DNA of 64,000 nucleotides. Origin: Arion vulgaris. Its lineage: Eukaryota > Mollusca > Gastropoda > Stylommatophora > Arionidae. Both the position numbers and the translations under genes were made by a program. Location: NCBI GenBank assembly GCA_020796225.1, contig CM036767.1, positions 28,057,253 to 28,121,252 of the forward strand, written 5' to 3'. How positions within the stretch are numbered: the first letter of the stretch is position 1; every line of letters begins with the position of its first letter. Positions 58,019 to 64,000 of this stretch are shown one piece after another. The notes beneath the pieces were generated by a model. That model saw only the letters and a list, made by a program, of their open reading frames with translations, was not told where the DNA came from and ran no database searches.

Positions 58019-59517
58019 TTTGTGTCTGAAGAGAATTTCATATAGTTGTGCGTGTGACCTTTTGTGTTAATTTTGTGTTTTCGTCCATTTAGCCATAACT
58101 CAAATGGCGACAAAAATAGCGACAGTCACATTCGATACTACATATTTTTTTGAAGACGGCTTAAACACCGTCCAGGTACTTTGATCATAACCGTAAATGG
58201 AGATATGTCCCGAATGTCATATTCAACGATGGCGGCTGTGCTGACGGGACCAGTGGCGGGCCCAAACGGCGTAGCATCGCTATCCGTTTTGCGGACCACA
58301 CAGGTAGTACGCCACGTTAAACACTGCCGCACATATTCAACATTACAAAAATTACACTCAAAAAGATTTGGGGGTAACCCAAAACAGTATATTAATTCAA
58401 CACTTAGAGCTAGAAAAAACAAAGGGGTGATGCGCTGGTTGCCCCTACCTCAACGAAGGAAGTCGTGACCGAACTCGCCAGAATAATCACGCAAGACGAA
58501 GGCCAGAAGGTTTAAGAATCAAAAGGTAGCGATAAATGGACTTTCTATTATAGAGAAAAAAAAAATCACCACATAGCTCATTTCTAAATTTAGAACTGAC
58601 AGGTGACACGAGATCACAACAGCAAATATGGATTACCCTGCCCGGCAGACGCACACAGTGCACAATCTGGTGGCAGGATAACCATTGGGTAAGCCAATGC
58701 CCAGAGAAAAGAAAAACAAAGAAAACAGAAGAAACCAGCATAGACATTAGATTTATAAAACCAACTACAGAAAGAGAAAAAAAAAAGAACTACAGAACCA
58801 CAAAAGAAAACACAGAACTCACCTGACTGAAAACAACACAAGAAACGATTACACACAAGTCGAAAGTCGACGGAAAAGGAGAAGAATTCGAAACAGTACC
58901 TGACAAACAGAACACCAGCAACCACCAGACACCCAACACCAAAAGAGCAACTCACCACAACAGAAACTGAAGATACAGATGAAGAAACACCTCCATCTTG
59001 GATAGGACACGACACAGACTATGAACACCCACTTTTTATCCATCATCAAATCACAGGCACCCAAGACAAACCAAGATCACCGCAAGTATGAATGAATGAA
59101 TGAAAGAAACACACTCCCCCACACACAAAAGGTTCCCGTAGAAAAAAATCTATATATCTCAAACATAAGACACTTGAAACATAAAACATCATCGACCTAG
59201 CACATAAACATAAACCTGATTTCATTCTACTACAAGAAACACACATCAACAAAGCAACACCCGCTCACAAAACACCTATAGGAATACAAGAGTGGCACAA
59301 CATAGGAAACGGGAGAAAAGGAGGAGTAAAACAATACAGATATCAGACGACTGGGAAACAACGCACTAACATAACGACACAGAAGGAAGAATACTGATAA
59401 TACAAACTAAGCATAAACACAATAAGAAGATACACACAATAGTCAACATATATGCACCGACCACACGACACGAACGACCCCTATTCTACAAAACATTGTC
59501 ACGCACACTAAAAAGGT
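58019..59517 (+). mobile_element. L1/Tx1-type LINE, 5' half: ORF1 and start of ORF2 endonuclease
   Basis: ORF1 begins at ATG 58104 (MATKIATVTFDTTYFFEDG) and runs through several frameshifts. It has a zinc knuckle at 58659-58700 reading C-x2-W-x4-H-x4-C, so the second Cys is Trp. ORF2 endonuclease is seen as AHKHKPDFILLQETHI (59200-59247) and TIVNIYAPTT (about 59433-59462). The element is cut at 59517 by the opposite-strand LINE. Together with the LINE at 967-3905 it probably represents one histone-associated family. Confidence 0.75.
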
Positions 59518-59519
59518 AT

Positions 59520-62450
59520 CAAAACCAACAGTCCATTCATTGATCCAACAGTGATTCAGTCCATTGCCTGTGCACCGAACCGGCCTCCATCTTTCGGATC
59601 ATACTCAATGAGTTACTCAGAATGCACGCATGAGTGTAGTTTTGTGACTCTAGCCAGAGTAGTACATTGGTCACCGCCAGTACCTCCATTGTCATGCTGC
59701 TTGTTGTCATACTAAATGCACCACTGGCGTCCTTGACTATTCTGTCACATGAGCTTGCAGAGAAGGCCCATGCAGACTTTTCGTGACGAACTACCGATCC
59801 ATCCGTGTAAATCACAACGTCGTCTGCATTCAACGCCACGGGATTTCCTTTTCTGCAACCTTTGTCAAATTTAATGATGGTTGAAAAAGTGTTCTAATAT
59901 ATTGGAGGCATCGGTATCCATTCTTCCCCATGGTCAATATTATTGAACCCGCATACCAGCTGAACAGTATCTGCGGCACGGCCAACCCATGACTTGCCCC
60001 GCTTTAGCCGATTTCTACCACTGGTGCTGAGCTGTTCATGCAATGGGTGATCCTTTTGGCACTTATTTTGAGATAGGCACGTGCTCTAGCTATCTTGAGT
60101 CTATACTCCATGGTCGGAAAATCCAGGAGAAACTCATCCACACAGGGTGTATCCCTTTGCAACCGAGATGATGCGCATAGCTTCGCTCTGTATTCTCTCC
60201 AGTCTTTCGATTTGCTGACAGTGAGTGTGGCCATTGCATATTCAATGGGGGAGAGGACCAGTGTCTGATACAGGATGACAAGCAGTCGTTGCTCGATGTT
60301 AACAGCCGCCATGACTCTCATTGCCGCCAAACCTTTGCGTGCCTTGACAATGACAAACTCAACATGTTCCCGGAAACACAGGCTGCGGTCAAATGTCACA
60401 CCCAAATATTTCATCGATTTATCTATGGGCAAAACAATACTGCGAAGTTTCACACTTCGTTAATACACTTCACAAATGCATGCGTTAAGGTGTGATTATT
60501 GAGTGAGAACCATGTCACTGTGCTTTGTAAGGTTGACTAGTGCACCTGAGACATCACACCAGTCTGTGATGCGGTCGAGTTCCTCTGTACATCACCGGCA
60601 ATTGCATCCCTGTCTTTCCCTTGGTCTATACACTAGGATGTCATCAGCAAATGACAGAGTTCTACCTCTGCCATCGAGTTGTTGTTCTGTGATTGACACC
60701 GTGATATATTGAATAAGACAGGGGAGAGAGGAGAGCCCTGTGGCAATCCGGAATGTACAGTCACCAGTTCAGAAAACCAACCACCACATCGCAGTACAAC
60801 CTTCCTTTTGAACAGCGCAGCAGTTATCCATCGGATGTATAGAGGATGCACCTGGAGTTTGATGAGCCGGTGCATAAGATAATCATAGGGCACTCTGTTG
60901 TATGCGTCTTCCAACTACCGTTGCTGCACATGTTTCAATACCTGCATGGAAACCCTCGAAGACACCATAGGCGAAGACCGCAGCGTTGCACCATGTTTCT
61001 TTCCCAGATCTGTAACCTCGAAGAGTTGGTGGGAAGATATGACGACTTTCGAGGTCCCATGCCAGTCGACGTGCCACGATTTTCTCAACAAGATTGCCTG
61101 TCGTGTTTTGCAATGCAATGATTCTGTAGCCGGCTATCTGAGAGTGATCTTTGTTGGACTTCGGCAATGGTAGTAGGTAGCTATGAAGCCACTCCTCCTG
61201 ATCTCACCGTCTTGGATGCTGACGTTGAATTCGTTTACCAGTCCATCGATGTCGTCTTTTGATAAATCAGTAATATCTTTGTATCGAATGCCATCAGGCC
61301 CTGGCGCAGTGCTTCCAGAGGTTTTCAGTGTTTTCCTGATGACCTCCGCAGTTATACATAGCTCTTCCTTCAACACAACAGCGCTGCAAAGCCTTCTATG
61401 GCCCTGAGTCATGAGTTTTCTGCCTCGTTATTGTGGTCAGTCTGCTGTCTGTAGCGTTGGAGGAGAGCTGTACCCTTATTTTCGTCTGACTTCTGCCAGG
61501 CCGAGTCAGTGCTTTGGAAATCCTGGGTGCATTTACGTCTTGCAGTACCATTCATGCGCTGGTGAATTCCAGAACGTCGACAGGGACTTCTCAGCGCACA
61601 GCCCACTGCAGATTCATCCATGCGACACTCTTAGCCAGATTTGCACACGCTTTAAAGGACACGGTTTTCTCTTCCATGTCTTTTTCAGACCCTTGGTATG
61701 TGCAGGTGGTGTGCTAGTGGCCCTTTTGGCCTTCTGCCACAATTTAACCGCTTGCCTCTTGAGCCGCCAGGCGTCATCGACCATGACATTCCACCATGGT
61801 GGCTGTGTCAGCTTCCTCTGTTTATTGCGATGTGGTCTGATTTTACTGCGCCTGATCTTGCTGATAGTATCACACCCTGCTGTGTCACACTGAAAACGGT
61901 GCGCACGTAGTTTTTGCTCCCATGTTCTGCGTTTTTCGACCAGGATTAAGCATGGACAGTGATCACTGTCGTTATATCCAAGCACGCTCCATTTACACAA
62001 GGGCAACAGAGTGGGAGACGCTAATGCCAAATCAATGACACTGCCTGAGTCCCCTGGTCTCGCTAGTCTGGTTGCTCTACCATCATTGATACAGACCAGA
62101 TCTGATGTTACGAGCGCGTCTTCCAATTTTTCACCCTGCTTGTTGGTAGGGTTGTTCCCCCACTGTTTACCCCTGGCGTTGAAATCACCACAGAAGATGA
62201 TGTTCTTCTCGTCCTGGTCGAATAAACTTTGCCACTGCAGTGTATCGAACTTGCCATTGCACGCATACACGTTCACCAGGACGAAGGGGACATTTGTCTG
62301 TACTCCTGCATGTACCTGCATTGTGTCGCAGTTCCACTTTGACATGTCTACTTCAGATGCCGACATGTCATTCCTAACAAGAATTGCCTGTCCGAGATGC
62401 CGCCTGTTATAGAAGGTATGAAAACCAGCAATGTGTACTGTCCCTTCCCA
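59520..62450 (-). mobile_element. LINE with endonuclease, RT and RNase H, minus strand
   Basis: Read downwards. Endonuclease 61614-62366 (open, 250 codons): PFVLVNVYACNGKFD, IIFCGDFNARGKQWGNN and YNDSDHCPCLILVEKR. RT: GSTAPGPDGIRYKDITDLSK (about 61245-61310), MEDAYNRVPYDYLMHRLIKL (about 60855-60914), SGLPQGSPLSPVLFNI (about 60705-60755), an FADD box near 60630, and a KYLGVTFDRSLCFREH block (60004-60453). RNase H: VVIYTDGSVVRHEKSAWAFS (59760-59825) with the Glu helix TMEVLAVTNVLLWLES; the rest is cut off at 59520. It is an I/Nimb-like clade by domain order. Its 5' end is lost at the hAT (62455). Confidence 0.93.
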
Positions 62451-63006
62451 AGGTCAGGGTCGGCAACTCATGGCTCGGAGCCGCATGCGGCTCTTTCGAT
62501 GTCAAGTTGTGTCTCTTTCGATGTCAAATTGCGGCCTTCCAGTTCCATGCGCAAAAAATAATAATTATATTATTTTATTTTCAAAACTCAAAGAAATATT
62601 GCAAACAGGATAAAAACCATGAATGTAGGAAGGAGAGAGGATAAAGAGTCCCTATAATAAATACATTGCCGGTAGTCAAATTAAAGCACTGTCGAAATGT
62701 AGTGCGCAGTTGGTTGCAACGCCACGTTGTTTTTTGCGGCAAATGAATGCGCCATATCCGGTCGCTTGCGAGAAACAAAAATTTCCCGTGATTTGAAGAA
62801 GAAGACGATTTAGAAGCCAATTATTTTCTCAAAGGTATGTACGCTTTAACGTTTAACGAAATTAACTTTTTTTTAGTAACAGATTAACAATTAACGAAAT
62901 TAACTATTAGCTATTTAAGTAACGGTGGCTTTTTAGTGACATCTTAGCAATTTTAGATAGCTAAATAAAATTTTAAACATTTTTTATTTCAGCACCGCTT
63001 CAAGAA

Positions 63007-63794
63007 TGGCATCTGATAAAAAAAGAGACGAAATGAAGAAGAAAATCGAGAATTTAATCAGGTTTGGGAACGGAATCGTTTGCGTTCATATGCAACACAG
63101 ATGTCCTTCCAACTTGTCTCATCTGCCAAGAAAAACTTGCACACAATAAGAAATAAAATTTTGGGAGAGACACTTCACACAAAAACATACCGAATTCGCT
63201 GTTAAATATCCAACCGGTGACGCACGGAAAAAAGCTGTTAAAGAGCTTCAAAAACAAAAACAACAGTCAAGTTCTATGCTAAAAACTGGGTGCAATCTTC
63301 AAATAATGTAATCGAAGCTTTAATATCACTACAATTGCAAAAGAGGGAAACCATTCACAGATGGTGAGTACGTCAAAGATTGTTTCATACGTGGAGCTGA
63401 AGAACTGTTTCGTGATTTCAAAAACAAAACAGAAATAGTGAAGAAAATCAAAGATTTGCCATTATCTGCTAAAACAGTACAAGATAGAACTGCTAAAATG
63501 TCTTCAAATGTTACACATATGCAAGTGGAAGACATCAAATCGGCTTCTGCTTTATCACTTGCTATAGATGAGTCTTGCAACATAAAAGACACGGCACAAG
63601 TTACCCTTTTCGTCAGGTATATGTCGTCCCAAGGTCCAAAAGAAGAACTGCTAGGATTGCAGCCGCTCTCAGGGCAAACTCGTGGAGAAGATATAGCAAA
63701 TGCTGTGCAAAAATGCCCGGAAGACTGTGAAATCTATATAAATAAAATCGTTTCCATAGCAACTGATGGAGCCAGAAGTATGACAGGAATATAA
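63007..63794 (+). pseudogene. hAT transposase (ZBED5/GTF2IRD2-like), truncated
   Basis: ATG at 63007 (MASDKKRDEMKKK). A BED-type zinc-finger remnant follows (TCLICQEKLAHN at about 63105-63142, HFTQKH near 63172), frameshifted. 63438-63794 is open and encodes [40 protein letters not shown] (first catalytic Asp), [20 protein letters not shown] and [14 protein letters not shown] (second Asp). An early stop follows at 63792-63794; the hAT dimerisation domain is missing. Confidence 0.88.
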
Positions 63795-64000
63795 GACAAC
63801 GATTTTCGACGAATAAACGTTTTATTTCACTGTAATTACTGGGGCTCCCAAACATCCGGCGAAATATGTTCTCACTGAATAAAATAAACTTGCACTGCAA
63901 TTAGAATTCTTTAAGCTATTTCACTGCATAAGTTCACCAGTGAACGTGCGTTTGCTTCTGCTTAGCCATTCAAATTTGCATCTATTCAATGGCTGCAAAA
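63795..64000. other. No gene recognised
   Basis: After the early stop the text does not continue the hAT transposase in any frame that I recognise; probably a deletion or another insertion. Confidence 0.4.

Larger units (their letters stand above)
62455..64000 (+). mobile_element. hAT element, 5' end and transposase N-terminal half
   Basis: Starts with a hAT-type end CAGGGTCGGCAACTCATGGC, followed by a perfect 16-bp palindrome GAGCCGCATGCGGCTC (62478-62493), both typical of a widespread Charlie/ZBED-like hAT family. The 3' end lies beyond the window or is decayed. Confidence 0.85.

Overview
This window is eukaryotic, from an invertebrate animal genome. The evidence is replication-dependent histone H2A and H2B genes with 3' stem-loops, non-LTR retrotransposons of several clades, a Penelope-like element with a GIY-YIG domain, Merlin, Tigger/pogo, hAT and DD82E-like DNA transposons, and a whole decayed Polinton/Maverick. 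The H2B start (MPPKVSSK) and the element mix suggest a lophotrochozoan such as a mollusc or annelid, but I cannot fix the species. I see no prokaryotic genes and no intact long host gene; almost every coding region is a frameshifted remnant. The first 4.2 kb has swollen homopolymers, so some frameshifts there may be assembly errors.

Layout. 0.6-4.6 kb: a divergent H2B(-)/H2A(+) pair split by an L1/Tx1-like LINE whose poly(A) tail abuts the H2B start codon. 4.85-6.06 kb: RTE-like LINE. 6.2-12.0 kb: a block bracketed by ~155-bp direct repeats, holding a CCHC gag-like ORF (-) and two tandem arrays. 12.19-29.5 kb: a 48-bp satellite interrupted at a TACTAT by a 14.4-kb Polinton with ~245-bp inverted ends; on its minus strand are packaging ATPase, two small conserved genes, integrase, capsid-like protein, adenain-like protease and protein-primed DNA polymerase B. 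30.0-40.4 kb: a graveyard of Merlin, Tigger and many non-LTR fragments in alternating orientation, with one possible orphan host exon. 40.5-52.9 kb: a 32-bp tandem array and a large inverted repeat whose left arm took two DD82E-like insertions; the right arm preserves both empty sites. A Penelope 3' part and a truncated H2B 3' half lie between the arms. 52.9-62.5 kb: a nearly full-length Jockey/I-like LINE followed by histone-like stem-loops, then the first codons of H2B joined to the 5' end of another L1/Tx1-like LINE, then a minus-strand LINE with RNase H. 62.455 kb to the end: a hAT element.

How it fits together. The unifying theme is mobile elements built into a histone locus and its satellites. 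Two L1/Tx1-like copies have their junctions (one 3', one 5') inside the same ~25 bp at the H2B start codon, which suggests a LINE that targets histone H2B. Another LINE carries several copies of the histone 3'-end stem-loop behind its ORF. These two observations, and the complete though dead Polinton inside a satellite, are the most interesting parts of the window.
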